Positions 1 to 11,274 of a stretch of 64,000 bases of DNA are shown one piece after another. Made by a program: the position numbers and the translations under genes. Under the pieces are notes generated by a model. The model had not been told where the DNA came from. It saw only the letters and a list, made by a program, of their open reading frames with translations, and did no database searches. The stretch spans positions 85,591,072 to 85,655,071 of the forward strand of contig NC_067483.1 in assembly GCF_947179515.1 (NCBI RefSeq), in the 5' to 3' direction. Numbering within the stretch: position 1 is the first letter of the stretch; each line of letters begins with the position of its first letter. This DNA comes from Apodemus sylvaticus. Lineage: Eukaryota > Chordata > Mammalia > Rodentia > Muridae.

Positions 1-1029
1 CGAGCGCCAGGGTGAGGAACAAGCTGGAGCGCTCTAGCAGTCATGCCAATACTCAACTCCTCCTTTGTGTCCCTAATCTACTGTTGCTCTACCTCTGTGT
101 CACCAACAGCCAGTCATTATACAGTGAGCACACGAGGAATGCAGACATATAAAATGGAATGGGGCTTCAATGACTCTCCTTTTGGCTATAGAGCATGACC
201 CTCTTTGTACCATGTCGAGATTTCATGAGTTTTAATTTTTTTCAAGTCCTATTTTTAATGATGTTTCTTAAACACTCTAACTTTCCTTGTAGCCCACTAC
301 CTACCAGAGGTAGTAGGGAAGAAAGTATATAGGGGAAGTGGACCTGTTTAGAAAGGTATTTTGGAGCAACTCCTGTCTGTGTTGTCTGAAAATCAGCAGT
401 TCAGTTCACAGGTCAGCAGGAAGCAGTTTGATCCACTCAGGAACACTTCAGGATACACCAGCAATCCAGTTCGGTAAAGTCTGGTTAGCAACAATGGTGA
501 CAAGACCTGGTAGAGACAGCCAGGCCTCAGCCTTGGCTAGTGTCAGCAGGAGGGACCAACAGAAACACCAGGAGAAATTCTCAGCTGTGCCTCTCTGAGG
601 GAAGCAAAGATCAGTGAGGACAAGAGAGACTCAGAAGTGGTTACACAGCCAGCGATCCCATCGAGCCAATCTCTGTCTCCATCACACCATGGAGTAACAT
701 TTATGCCCTCCAAACATCCCACGTCCTCCACTTCTCTTGCCTCAGCCCAGGTCTTACCTCAGCACAGCTCTTGGCCTCAGTGCGTGCATTCAACCGCAGC
801 ACACCACCAGAAGCTTTTTGGTGCATTTCTCTCTGTGGTGTCCCAACAAATGCAGTTCAGCTATGCAGTCTAAAGCAAACCAATACATGTGTGTCTTAGC
901 AAAGAATCCTTCACCGTGTCTCAGCTCATGGGCTTGCTTTAATGGAACGTCCTCTCTCCTGTATCTGCTTCAATGAAACATTCCTTCGCCCAGCAAAACA
1001 CCATCCAACCAGCTTTCTTTCTTTCTTTC
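1..1029. other. Presumed Catspere intron, nothing recognised
   Basis: No exon with matching splice sites and no clear repeat is seen, apart from a CTTT/T-rich run at about 1015-1043 that forms the tail of the next B2. The ORFs here are short and without recognisable content. Confidence 0.5.
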
Positions 1030-1217
1030 TTTTTTTTTTTTTTAAAGAATTATTTATTATATAAGTACACTGTAGCTGTCTTCAGACACACCAGAAGAGG
1101 GCAACAGATCTCATTACAGATGGTCGTGAGCCACCATGTGGTTGCTGGGATTTGAACTCAGAACCTCTGGAAGAGCAGTCAGTGCTCTTAACAGACGAGC
1201 CACCTCACCAGCCCCCA
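1030..1217 (-). repeat. B2 SINE
   Basis: Reverse-complement B2: T-rich tail, then the CTGTAGCTGTCTTCAGACAC and GCCACCATGTGGTTGCTGGG blocks, ending in the tRNA-like head (ACCAGCCCC). It is nearly full length. Confidence 0.93.
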
Positions 1218-2118
1218 ACTGACTTTCTAATGAACCCTTAAGTTTCCACTTCAGAGCATTAAACTGTGAAAATGTGGTCTATCCCCAGCCCTGTCAGTAC
1301 ACACTCCCTAGAAGCTGTGTTAGCTGCATGTCCCCTCTGCCCCCAACACCACACCACCCTGACTCACAGCTGCACGAGTTACCAACCTGCATCCTACAGC
1401 TGAAGCATAAAACTGCACCCTTGACTGAGTCTGCACTTTCTGCCTTCAGAGGTTTGGCTGTGACCTTTGCAGATACCTTCTGGAACCCTGGGGTTTCTCC
1501 TGTCCTCTCAATCTGTGAATGTGTTGCGGCTTCCTCTTTGCCTGATCCTGCCCAGTCCAGCTTTACCCTACAGATCTATCTCACCTGACATCAGGTCTCA
1601 GTTACACCATTCGTTCCCTGGCTTCTTTATGCCCTGTGAGGCCTTTTTGCCCTCCCTGCAAAAGGGAACATGGGTCTTGTGGAGATGTTAGAATAATAAG
1701 TGGGGTTATTTATGAAAAGTATGCAAAAAACAGTGCCTGCCACAGAATCATTCTCTAATAAGAGTCGGGGGAGGGGAAGTTTCCACTTTCTTTCTTTCTC
1801 CGGGGCAGACCTGGTTCAGACCTAATCTCCTAGGCCCACTGCAGTGTACAGTGACCTCTCTCTGAAATGCAGCGCAAGTCCCTGCTAAGCAACAGGGAAA
1901 GGTGGTGCTGTAATAGAGACAGATTGTCTTATTAGCCATGGAAATCAAAACCTGTGTACCAACTATAGAATATGCTCTCAAGCACAGGTTCCTTTTTTGC
2001 ACTCTCAAGCCATTCATGACTAAGAAAGCCATCGGCCTCTTGGGAAATAGTCATGAGATAGACAGTACCAGCTCTGCTCTTTTCCCATCCAGTGATGTCC
2101 GGCTCTTCTTAAAACTGC
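1218..2118. other. Unassigned intronic DNA
   Basis: I see no exon and no repeat I can name. The sequence is mildly pyrimidine-rich at 1340-1660. Confidence 0.4.
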
Positions 2119-2280
2119 CAGGCCAGAGGCAGGCAGATTTCTGAGTTCGAGGCCAACCTGGTCTACAGAGTGAGTACCAGGACAGCCAGGTCTATACAGA
2201 GAAACCCTGTCTCAAAAAACAAAACCAAAAACAAAACCAATACAACAAACAACACAACAACAACAAAAACAAACAAAAAA
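2119..2280 (+). repeat. B1 SINE, 5'-truncated, with A/C-rich tail
   Basis: The right part of a B1 is present (GAGGCAGGCAGATTTCTGAG through AGAAACCCTGTCTC), followed by a long AAAAC-type tail. Confidence 0.9.
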
Positions 2281-2599
2281 CTTGTGGGGGCCAAATGGGC
2301 TAGAATGAGCCATTTGAATTGGAACCTGACATCTTTGTCACTCTGTTGTTTCATTGCATGCCGCATAAAGAACTGTCATTTCCAACAAGGCATCATGTCA
2401 CCTTTCAGCCTTGCACCAAGGGCTGAACATGGAGTAGTGTAAGCCAGCCCCCAGAAGTCCCTGCTATTTCTTTGGGAGAAGAATTGGCTAATGGGGAGAT
2501 GACAACTCTTAATATGTCACCCACCAGTATGTCAATAGCAAAGGCCATTGGAATTCCCATGTGGGATCCATTGTTCCATGTGAATTTGCTGTACCTGCT

Positions 2600-2786
2600 G
2601 CTGAAGGAGTACTCAGCAGTAAGAGCTCAGTTCTCACATTCAGTTCCTAGCACCCATATGGGCTGCCTGTCAACTGCTTGCTAGTCTAGCTCCAGGCAAT
2701 CCCACGTCGTCTTCTGGCCTGTGAGCACCTAGATACACGTGGTACACATACATACAAGCAGGCAGATACACACATAAACATTTGCT
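2600..2786 (+). repeat. B3 SINE, diverged
   Basis: It has the B3 order: a decayed tRNA-like head, TTCCTAGCACCCATATGG, then TCTTCTGGCCT and a CACACATAAACA tail. Confidence 0.7.
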
Positions 2787-3123
2787 GACCCTCAACCTAA
2801 ACTGAAGAGGTAGGAATTGTTGAAGAAAATATTTAATCACAATCTGGAGCTTCTACCCTGCCTTTGATGATTCAGACACACACACACACTATTTATATTG
2901 ATAATAAGGCTTTATTAGCGCTGAGGCTGAGATGCTCTAAAATCTATTACCTATTAATAACCCCAAGTTACTACTTACTATGTTTCATTTGGGCTGCTTT
3001 CAATTCCAATTGGCCAGCCCTCATAGTCATGCTTTCTTGACTCCTTGTCTTTTCTCCTTTCTCCATCTTCTTCTGTTTGTGGTCTCTTCCAACCCTAGGC
3101 CTGGGATCACCAAGCCCCACCTA

Positions 3124-3256
3124 TCAGACATACCAGAAGAGGGCATCAGATACCATTACAGATGGCTGAGAGCCACCATGCAGTTGCTGGGAATTGAACT
3201 CAGGACCTCTGGAAGAGCAGTCAGTGCTCTTAACTGCTGAGCCATCTCTCCAGCCC
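3124..3256 (-). repeat. B2 SINE, lacking its 3' part
   Basis: Reverse-complement B2 from ACCAGAAGAGGGCATCAGAT to CCATCTCTCCAGCCC. The poly-A side is missing. Confidence 0.92.
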
Positions 3257-3513
3257 TCAACTCTGTCTTCTTAAGCTTTCTTTTAAGGCTGACACAGTCA
3301 TTATTTTAGCTACAGACACTTGCATAATTTTTAGGTAATATATTTCTAAATATTAACAGCAGAGTAAAGTGGTGGCCAAGAGTTCTTCCTTAATGGTGGA
3401 GATTTGATGAAGTTAACCTTCTTTCAACTGTAAATCCAATGTGTCTGGTTTGAAAAGCAAAAAAGTTCTCTTGTTTTCAGAGCACAGTCATAATTCTGTC
3501 ATGTCCTTTGTAG

Positions 3514-3574
3514 AAAAACATTGGATCTCTTCAACAATGGAGGGACTTACATACAATACCTTTATCAAATCATG
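3514..3574 (+). CDS. Catspere: Catspere coding exon (first seen in the window)
   Basis: The acceptor TCCTTTGTAG precedes it and a weak donor GTCAGG follows. The first base completes a codon from upstream and 20 codons follow, ending exactly in phase 0. The next exon starts in phase 0, so the frame continues with no stop. It encodes a stretch beginning KTLDLFNNGG. The weak donor makes this the least certain exon; support comes from phase agreement and position. Confidence 0.7.
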
Positions 3575-3603
3575 GTCAGGCAAAAAGCAGGAAGATTAAT
3601 TGA

Positions 3604-3822
3604 TGTTGTGGATGGCCCTGGTGCTGTTCTTGTGAACCAATCCCCTAATGAATAAAGGAGCCAGTCACTGGGCAAGTAGGCGGGACTTCCATGTTGGACA
3701 GAAGAAGAGAGAAAGCAGGAGGAAGTTAGCTCTCTTTGGAGATGGGACCGCAGAGGGATAAGATGTATTTTCCTAGTATCACGTCCTATCCGGAAGGATC
3801 TGCCACTGGAGGGATCATATTT
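3604..3822 (+). mobile_element. LTR fragment of a three-copy family (copy A)
   Basis: It begins TGTTGTGGATGGCCCTGG and carries an AATAAA-type signal followed by a GGGCAAGTAGGCGGGACTTC block. The same order of blocks occurs at 16839-17206 (minus) and 60755-61425 (plus). It is shorter than those copies, with an apparent internal deletion. The 3' boundary is uncertain. Confidence 0.6.
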
Positions 3823-4588
3823 TATTTTATTTTTTCAATAATTTTTTATTATATTCAACACAATATATACTTTATACCAGTCATAAAAATGATGTACATG
3901 TTAATAAATGAACATAAATAGATAAAGTCTTTTAGTTTGTTTATGTGTTTTGCTTTTAATAGAGCTTAAACTCTTGGCTCTTACTGTGGAGCTCCCTGTA
4001 ATAAGGCTGTACTTCAATGTCCCTCACATCCCCAAAGGATTTTACCTCCATTGTAGCTAAGTTGACAGTTCTGCTGCACCAAGGAATGAATTGTAGGCAT
4101 GATTATTTGGATACAGATTTCCTGTCAAAGAAATCTGGACACAGATTTCCTATGGTCACAGCCTGAGCCTGTCAGTAGTTGACCTGTTAGTCCTCTGATT
4201 AAACATGAGGGTTAGGGAAACCAGAACTAGCAAAGCAAGAAAGACTGCTACATGCGAGGCCATTCCATTCCCTGACAAGTTGCCACTTGAGCTAAGCACA
4301 TGACAGATGCCTGCTGACAGTCTACCATGCAGGTTGCAAGCACGGTGTTGACTGGGTTGCAGCAGTAGAGGTAGAAGACATGGTTCTCCTAGGGCTCAGC
4401 CCTAAGTTATCTCATTAGATATATGCAAATATTATAAAATCTGGGACACTCCTGGCAAGAAGCATTTCAGATAAGGGATGAAATTCTGTCTGTGTTTCTA
4501 AACTATACCCACCGTTGGCTCGAACTCTAGCTTAGATCATTCGAGTCAGAGCCGCTGAGTTCACTTTGTAAAATTACTTCATTTTTAG

Positions 4589-4641
4589 GTGTTCGAAATT
4601 GATACTGGCTGTGATTCAAGTAAATACATTATTGTTCGAGG
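4589..4641 (+). CDS. Catspere: Catspere coding exon
   Basis: The acceptor CATTTTTAG and a strong donor GTAAGT bound a 53-bp exon of 17 codons plus two bases (GG). The remaining base comes from the exon at 23740, so the two join in frame across a 19.1-kb intron. It encodes VFEIDTGCDSSKYIIVR. Confidence 0.85.
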
Positions 4642-5250
4642 GTAAGTATATTACTTCTATTTGTTGGGTCTTACTCTGTTGAGCTTTGGTCTTTTGCTGT
4701 GTATTACAATGCTACATATTGGCCCCCAAGACCTGGTTGCCCCAGGGACAAGAGAATCCACATGTAAACCCAAGAAACATTATGTGACCTTGCCCAGCAA
4801 CTAATCCCCGATTGGCAAATAAAGATGTTTACAGCCTGTAGCTGGGCATAATTGAGGTAGGTGCAATGTGGTGGTTTGAATATGCTTGGGCCAAGGAGTA
4901 GCACTATTAGGTGTGGCCTTTTTGGAGATAGTGTGTCACTGTGCGGGTGGGCTTAGAGACACTCCTCCTAGCTGCCGAAGGATGCTCAGTCTGTTCCTGA
5001 CTTTAGTTGGATGAAGATGTAGAACTCTTAGCTCCTCCTGTGCCATGTCTGTCTGAAAGCTGCCATGCTCTCACCTTGATGATGATGGACCGAACATCTG
5101 AACCTGTAAGCCAGCCCCAATTAAATGTTGTCTTTAGTGTTGCCTTGGTCATGGTGTCTCTTTCCAACAGTAAAACCCTAACTAAGACAGAAGTTGGTAC
5201 TAGGGGCTGGGGTACTGCCATGATAGGCCTGATCATGGTTGGTTTGTTTG

Positions 5251-5280
5251 GGTTTTTTGTTTTTTGTTTTTTGTTTTTTG
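5251..5280. repeat. (TTTTTTG)n short tandem repeat
   Basis: About four GTTTTTT units occur inside the MaLR internal region. Confidence 0.9.
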
Positions 5281-5984
5281 AAGAGATGTGGATGTTGGGA
5301 CTTTGGATTTGGGAAGCAATGGAATGATTTAAGTGGGGCTTAATGGACCATCCTAGTGGGAGTATGGAAGACATTGGTGCTAAGGGTGATTTGAAATGTG
5401 CCAACCTGACCCAAGAAGTTTTAGCATGTGGACTAGAGACTGTTTGGTTTTATTTGTTTATTTGTGTTTCTTTTGATATTTTGGTGAAGAATATATCTGC
5501 TTTTACCATTGTCTGAAGAGTCTGCCTGAGGCTAAGGTATTTGAATAGATTTAGATGAATTGCTTTGACAAAGGAAGTCTCAAAGGAGCTGGGTATGAAT
5601 TCTGTGGGGTGATTACTAATGTTCACTCTTATGAAGAGCATTTTAATGAAAAAAAGCAAGCTGAGAAAGGAGAAGTACAAAATATGTGGTTCAAGGGACA
5701 CCAGGAAGCAGAATAGAGCTGAAGCCTATATTCAAGGAGATAAACAGATATGGGAAGTAGTTATCTAAGTGCAAGATCTCACCCTGCTAAGCTTATTGCT
5801 TATACTTTTGCAGTGGAACAAGGGACTTGGTTATTGTTTTCACTTAGATTTTAATTAGAAATGAAATACAGTCCAGAAATAGAGAACACAAAAGATCTGT
5901 GATCCAGATCTTTAGTCTAGAAGCTGGAAGACACAGGCTTTTGATCCAAATCTTGAGGAATAGTGATCATGAAAACCTTAGGCC

Positions 5985-6200
5985 TAGGCATGGTGCTTCA
6001 CACTTTTAATCCCAGGAGACAGAGGCAAGCACATCTCTGGGTTTAACGCTGGCCTGACATGGAGCAAGTTCCAAGCAGAAAAGCTTAGGTCCAGGTGTGG
6101 TGGTATACACTTTTAATCCTAGAGCTCAGGAGACCAGAGAGAGGCATGAGGATCTAAATTCAAGGTCAGTTACAAAGCAAGTTCTTGGACAGCCAAGGAT
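5985..6200 (+). repeat. Two B1-like remnants in tandem
   Basis: Two successive blocks resemble B1 5' ends: GGCATGGTGCTTCACACTTT and GGTGTGGTGGTATACACTTT, each followed by TAATCC. They lie inside the MaLR internal region and may be part of it rather than later insertions. Confidence 0.5.
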
Positions 6201-7633
6201 GTAATAGGACAAGTAGACCATGTTCTAGCTCCTACTAGCAGCAGAACTTGGCAGCTTTGGCCATGGAACTCTGGCTTTAGAGTCAAGAATAGAAAGGTCG
6301 ACTAGAACAGTTGATGTAGGTTATTTGGAGCTAAGCCATTCACAATGATGAAGACACCAGCATCACTGAGGTGAAATCTTCTGGGACGTGTTTTCTGAGA
6401 ACACAAAGAAGCTGTGATCCAGAGATAGCTAAGGTGGTAAATCACGCTGTAGCTGTACTAGGTAATGTGTAAGAATCACCCAGATGATAGTGACTTTGAA
6501 CGCATGAAGGGGTCATGAAGAGCAGCTGAGAGACTTGATACTGTGAGACACCAAGAAAGACCTGTGGTGCAGGTGCAGCTGACAGCTCAGGACAAAAGGA
6601 ATAATGCTAAGAAGCTGAGAATTGACACCATGAAGGGAGTCTATGAGGGGCCTTTGGTGAAGCTTTGTCGCATCAGAAGACCCCAGTGTGTTGGAGATGC
6701 TATTACCATAGGATCAGCAGCAGCAGTGGTGTGGAGTCAACCAGAGCCTAGGATACTACCGAGGACAGAGCTGGAGAAGTGGCAAAAGCCTATTGGAGGA
6801 GCCCATATCATGTGTGGATCTCAGAGGCTGCTATGGACTATAGGGACTTTTGAAGTTGGACTAAATGTATTTTGCATCATACTATGGCTAGGTGTGGCCC
6901 TCATAGACTCATGTGTTTGAACAAGCCTATAGGGGAGTGGAATGTGGTGATTTGAATATTCTTGGGCCAGGGAATGGCAGTATTAGGAAGTGTGGCCTTG
7001 TTGTAGTAGGTGTGGCCTTATTGGAGGAAGTGTGTCACTGTGGGTGTGGGCTTAGAGACCCTTTTAGCTGCTTAAGGATAAGTGGTTTGTTCCTGGCTAC
7101 CTTTGGATGAAGACATAGAACTCTCAGCTCCTCCTGCGCCATGCCTGCCTGGAAGCTGCCATGCTCCCACCTTGATGATGATGGACTGAACCTCTGAACC
7201 TATAAGACAGCCTCAATGAAATATTATCCTTTATGAGAGTTGCCTTTGTCAAGGTGTCTCTCCACAGCAATGAAACCCTGACTAAGACACAGGGTTTGCA
7301 GTTCCTGGGCGCGGGGTCTGGGGAACCAAGAGGAGGAGAGAGGAAGTGGAAACAGGAGGAAGATACCATGGTGTAGGTGAGTCATAAAAACATGACTGTG
7401 AGTGCTAGCCAATCAGAGTTAGGAGCTGCTCAGATGGCATATGGAAAATTATATTTTGGGCTTTATTGATAGGGAAATAGATTATAATAACAGAGAGGGC
7501 AGATATCTGCCCAGCTCTAGCGTTGATTAAGGCTTATTATAACAATAAAGGTTGGGTGTCTTTTATCTGTGAACTGAATGATCAAGGCAGGTTAAAAAGC
7601 CCCGATTGGGATTAAATATTTTCTACAACATAT

Positions 7634-7651
7634 TGGTACCCAATGTGTGGC
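7634..7651 (+). promoter_or_regulatory. Primer-binding site, tRNA-Lys-like, of the ERVK-like provirus
   Basis: TGGTACCCAATGTGTGGC lies 3 bp after the LTR. It resembles the Lys1,2-type PBS (TGGCGCCCAACGTGGGGC) with four mismatches. This is the main basis for placing the element in class II. Confidence 0.65.
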
Positions 7652-8152
7652 AAGAACTCATTTTTAACAAAATTGATTTCAGCTTCCTGCATACAAAACA
7701 AAAACACATGCTGTCCCTTTCAGTCTAGGAATGGTAGGGGTGCAGGGAATGGTACCTTAGCAACATTGGGTTTTCGCTGAGCTAAAAATGCATGTTGGTT
7801 TGGCAAACATGATTCCAGGGATTCGCAGCATAAACTAAGACACAGATGCACCCACCCCCCAAATCTGACAGCATGCCAGATGGCAGAGTCCTTGAGCTAC
7901 AGCAGTAGGCTGAACCGCCAGCCAACCTGGGCTACTCAGGCGAGCTGCTAAAGTGCAGCTCTGAGCCGAGGACAAGGATATCAGCTTAGTCTTGCAGGCA
8001 CAGCACAGGGTCTGAGCTAAAACAAGCAGATCTCTGAATTTAAGTTGCAGTCCCTTAAGTTGGGGTTGATGGTGTTGGTTATTTTTTGCATTATAGATAT
8101 ATGTTGTTATCTTCAGGGATGATTATACATAATTATGGTCTTAGACAGGGAG

Positions 8153-8682
8153 TGTATTAGTTTGGGTTTTCTAGAGTCACAGAACATATGGATAGTCTTT
8201 ATATAGTTAGGGAATTTGTTGATGACTTACAGTCTATAGTCCAACTCCCCAACAATGGTCAGCAGCAGCTGTGGATGGAATTCCAAGGATCTAGCAGTTT
8301 CTCAGTCCCACGAGGCAAGCAGGCAAGGAAGAGTGAGAGAGAATCTTCTTCCAATGTCCTTATATATCTCCAGCAGAGGGTGTAACCCAGATTAAAGGCT
8401 GTAGGTCTCCAGCAGAGGGTGTGGCCCAGATTAAAGGTGTGTAGATCCATGCCTTTAATCCTAAATGATCTTGAACTCGGAGATCTCCTTGTCTTAGCCA
8501 CTATGCTTCAAGATCTCCATACCAAGATCCAGGTCAGAAACTTATCTCTCTGAGCCTCCAAGATCCAGGTCAGAAACTTATCTCTCTGAGCCTCCAAATT
8601 AGGATCATAGGTGAGCCTTCCAATTCTACACTGTAGTTCATTCCAAATATAGTCAAGTTGACAACCAGGAATAGCCACTACA
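8153..8682 (-). repeat. MERVL 3' LTR (MT2 type), 530 bp
   Basis: It is 71 bp longer than its partner. Two segments of about 36-37 bp are tandemly duplicated, one around 8374-8440 (CTCCAGCAGAGGGTGT...) and one around 8526-8596 (AAGATCCAGGTCAGAAACTT...). Confidence 0.92.
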
Positions 8683-8693
8683 ATCCACCCCTT
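8683..8693 (-). promoter_or_regulatory. MERVL polypurine tract
   Basis: On the minus strand AAGGGGTGGAT directly precedes the TGTAGTGG start of the 3' LTR. Confidence 0.8.
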
Positions 8694-8926
8694 GTCAACT
8701 TGACACAAATAATATCTCATGTCCTCATGAAACAATAACAAGATTGTGAATACGCCTAACATGATATAACTATTCCTCGTACACTCGCAAATGCATTTGT
8801 AAATTTACAATGGGGAAATGTCCCTTGGGAACATTCTTTTAGTGTTTCAACACCAATTGATGTTAAAGGGATTGGAAGAAAGACAAATGTATCTTTAACA
8901 AAATAAGATAGAAGCATTCATATTAC

Positions 8927-10333
8927 TTATAATCCTCGTTTCTGCAACTGGTTACGTGGCCTTAGCTTGTATTTATAACTACCTTCCTCTGCTACCCATT
9001 CTGTATTTCCTTCACCTTCGGCAAGCACCTCAGCAGGTCTTGTCTCTTTTCCTGGAGGATTGACCCATACCTTCATTCCTGATAGGTCTGTGTCCTTTGT
9101 CATCCTGCTTGGATTAGGCTGTTGTAGTTTCCCATTGATTTTAATCACAGGACATGGTAGTACTAAGAGATGCCCTAGGGAATCTCCTGCACTCCACACA
9201 TAATCCTGCTTACCTCCATTGTGGAGAGGCAATCCAATTTCCCCATGGTAATCTGGATCTATCACCCCTCCTAACACTGTTATTCCTTTCTTAGACTGTT
9301 GGTTTAAGGGCATTAGAAGCCCAAAATGGCCAGAGGGAAGTCTGAGCTTCCAGTTCAATGGAATGTTTCTTGTGGCTCCTGGTAGGAGCACTCCCCCTTC
9401 TGGAACCAAAACTTCTAGGCCAGCAGAACCTAAATTTGTGGGGACAGGAAGCAAACATTTTCCTAGAGGGTCACTAGGAGTGATAGTGAGTGGAACTAGT
9501 CCCTTTTCCACCCCTTGATTCCTGGACCCATGGATCCTGGCTATGGGAGAAACTGTACCATATATTGAACGCTGATTCAAAGCATAAACTGTCTTCTGAA
9601 GAACTCTGCCCCAGCCCTCCATGCTGTTGCCACCTAATTGGCACCGTAATTGTGTCTTTAAAAGGCCATTCCATCTTTCTATCAGACCAGCTGCTTCAGG
9701 ATGATGGGGAACACGGTAAGACCAGTGAATTCCATAATTGTGGGCCCACTGTTGCACTTCTCTGGCTGTGAAATGAGTTCCTTGGTCAGAAGCAATACTG
9801 TGTGGAATACCATGACGATAGATAAGGCATTTAGTGAGTACACGGATGGTGGATTTGGCAGAAGCATTACGTGCAGGAAAGGCAAATCCATAACCAGAAT
9901 AAGTATCTACTCCAGTAAGAACAAAACGCTGTCCTTTCCACAGGGGAAGTGGTCCAATATAGTCAACCTGCCACCATGTTGCTGGCTGGTCACCTTGAGG
10001 AATGGTGCCATATCTGGAGCTCAGTGTTGGTTTCTGCTGTTGGCAGATCTGGCATTCAGCAGCAGCTGTAGCCAGGTCAGCCTTGGTGAGTGGAAGTCCA
10101 TGTTGCTGAGCCCAAACATAAACTCTGTCTCGGCCACCATGGCCACTTTGTTCATGTGCCCACTGGGCAATAACTGGGATGACTGGGGAAAGAGGCCAAC
10201 TGTCCACAAAACAGGTCATCTTATCCACTTGGTTATTGAACTCCTCCTCAGCTGAAGTCACCTTTTGGTGAGCATTTACATGGGACACAAATATCTTCAC
10301 ATCCTTTGCCCATTTGGAGAAATCTATCCACAT
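8927..10333 (-). pseudogene. MERVL pol 3' part: end of RNase H, integrase, dUTPase
   Basis: An open segment of 468 codons that is not a complete gene. Residues 1-40 hold the C-terminal end of RNase H (VSHVNAHQ). Next is an integrase zinc-binding region (H-x4-H, then CQIC) and a core with the catalytic-type aspartate in WQVDYIG, the aspartate in ASDQGTH and the glutamate in GLIERWNG. From about residue 285 a dUTPase domain follows with motif-like blocks AGLEVLV, PSGHFG, GVIDPDYHGEIG and GDSLGHLLVLP. A pol-terminal dUTPase is characteristic of MERVL. The segment is cut off from upstream pol by a stop just before residue 1. Confidence 0.9.
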
Positions 10334-11250
10334 ACTTCTTCCCTAGATGTCTTCTCACCAATTTTCCAATTGTGATCCTTCCACGTCCCTGACCATCCAG
10401 CCAATCCATTGGCTACAGCCCATGAGTCAGTGAACAATCGTACATCTGGCCATTTCTTCTTTCAAACAAACTGTAATACCATATGTCCTGCCTGAAGTTC
10501 TGCCCACTGTGAAGATTTTCCTTCACCTGTATCTTTCAGGGTTGTCCCAGAAAGGGGTTGTAATGCTGCAGCTGTCCACTTCTGGGTGGTGCCTGCATAA
10601 CGTGCAGAGCCATCAGTAAAAAAGGTCCTAGTCTTCTCTTCTTCAGTCAACTGGTCATAGGGAATGCCCCATGAGGCTATAGGTGCATGCTTGTCAGCAG
10701 ATGGCATTGTAACAGGAATAGAAACCATAGGCATCTGAGCAACTTCTTCATGTAACTTGCTTGTGCCTTCAGGACCTGCTCTGGCCCGATCACGTATATA
10801 CCACTTCCATTTGATAATAGACTGCTGTTGTGCACACCCTACTTTATGACTTGGAGGGTCTGATAACACCCAGCTCATGATGGGCAGTTCAGGTCGCATA
10901 GTAACTTGGTGTCCTATTGTCAGACGTTCAGTTTCCACTAAGGCCCAATAGCAGGCCAAGAGCTATTTTTCAAAGGGAGAGTAGTTGTCTGCAGATGATG
11001 GTAGAGCTTTGCTCCAAAATCCCAAAGGTCTCTTCTGTGATTCACCTACAGGGGCCTGCCACAGGCTCCAAACAGCATCTCTATCTGCCACTGACACCTC
11101 AAGTACCATTGGGTCTGCTGGATCATATGGTCCAAGTGGTAGTGCAGCCTGCAGAGCAGCCTGGACCTGTTGAAGAGCCTTCTCCTGTTCTGGGCCCCAC
11201 ACAAAGCTAGCAGCTTTCCGAGTCACTTGGTAAATAGGCCTGAGTAACAC
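10334..11250 (-). pseudogene. MERVL pol middle: connection and RNase H, interrupted
   Basis: Two open pieces (10963-11250 and 10462-10959) are separated by a stop. The second carries the RNase H motifs TDGSARY and AELQA and then ends at a stop near 10462. A short further piece leads to another stop before the integrase segment. At least three in-frame stops make this part non-functional. Confidence 0.88.
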
Positions 11251-11274
11251 ACCTAAATGAGGAATGTGCTGTCT

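Larger units (their letters stand above)
4867..7289 (+). mobile_element. ORR1-type MaLR element (LTR-internal-LTR)
   Basis: LTRs lie at 4867-5189 and 6943-7289. Both start TGTGGTG(G/A)TTTGAATAT and end CTAAGACA. The first is followed by GAAGTTGGTACTAGGGGCTG, a tRNA-Leu-type primer site typical of ERVL/MaLR. The 1.75-kb internal part has no retroviral frame, as expected of MaLRs, and the second LTR is preceded by a purine tract (AGGGGAGTGGAA). It lies inside the ERVK-like 5' LTR. I could not see a clean 5-bp target duplication (TGCAA left, CAGGG right). Confidence 0.8.
4677..7630 (+). repeat. 5' LTR of the ERVK-like provirus, split by an ORR1 element
   Basis: Segments 4677-4866 and 7290-7630 align in order with the 3' LTR at 15716-16433. 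Shared blocks include GTATTACAATG/GTATTGTAATG, ACATTATGTGAC, CTGCCCAGCTCTAG and GATTAAATATTTTCTA. A poly(A) signal AATAAA is at 7543-7548. The LTR ends in ACAACA. Confidence 0.8.

Noticed and set aside
5003..5404. Overlapping ORFs on both strands (133 and 106 codons)
   Set aside because: They lie in a MaLR LTR and its non-coding interior. MaLR elements encode no protein here.
9701..10255. 184-codon plus-strand ORF
   Set aside because: It is the antisense shadow of the MERVL integrase region.
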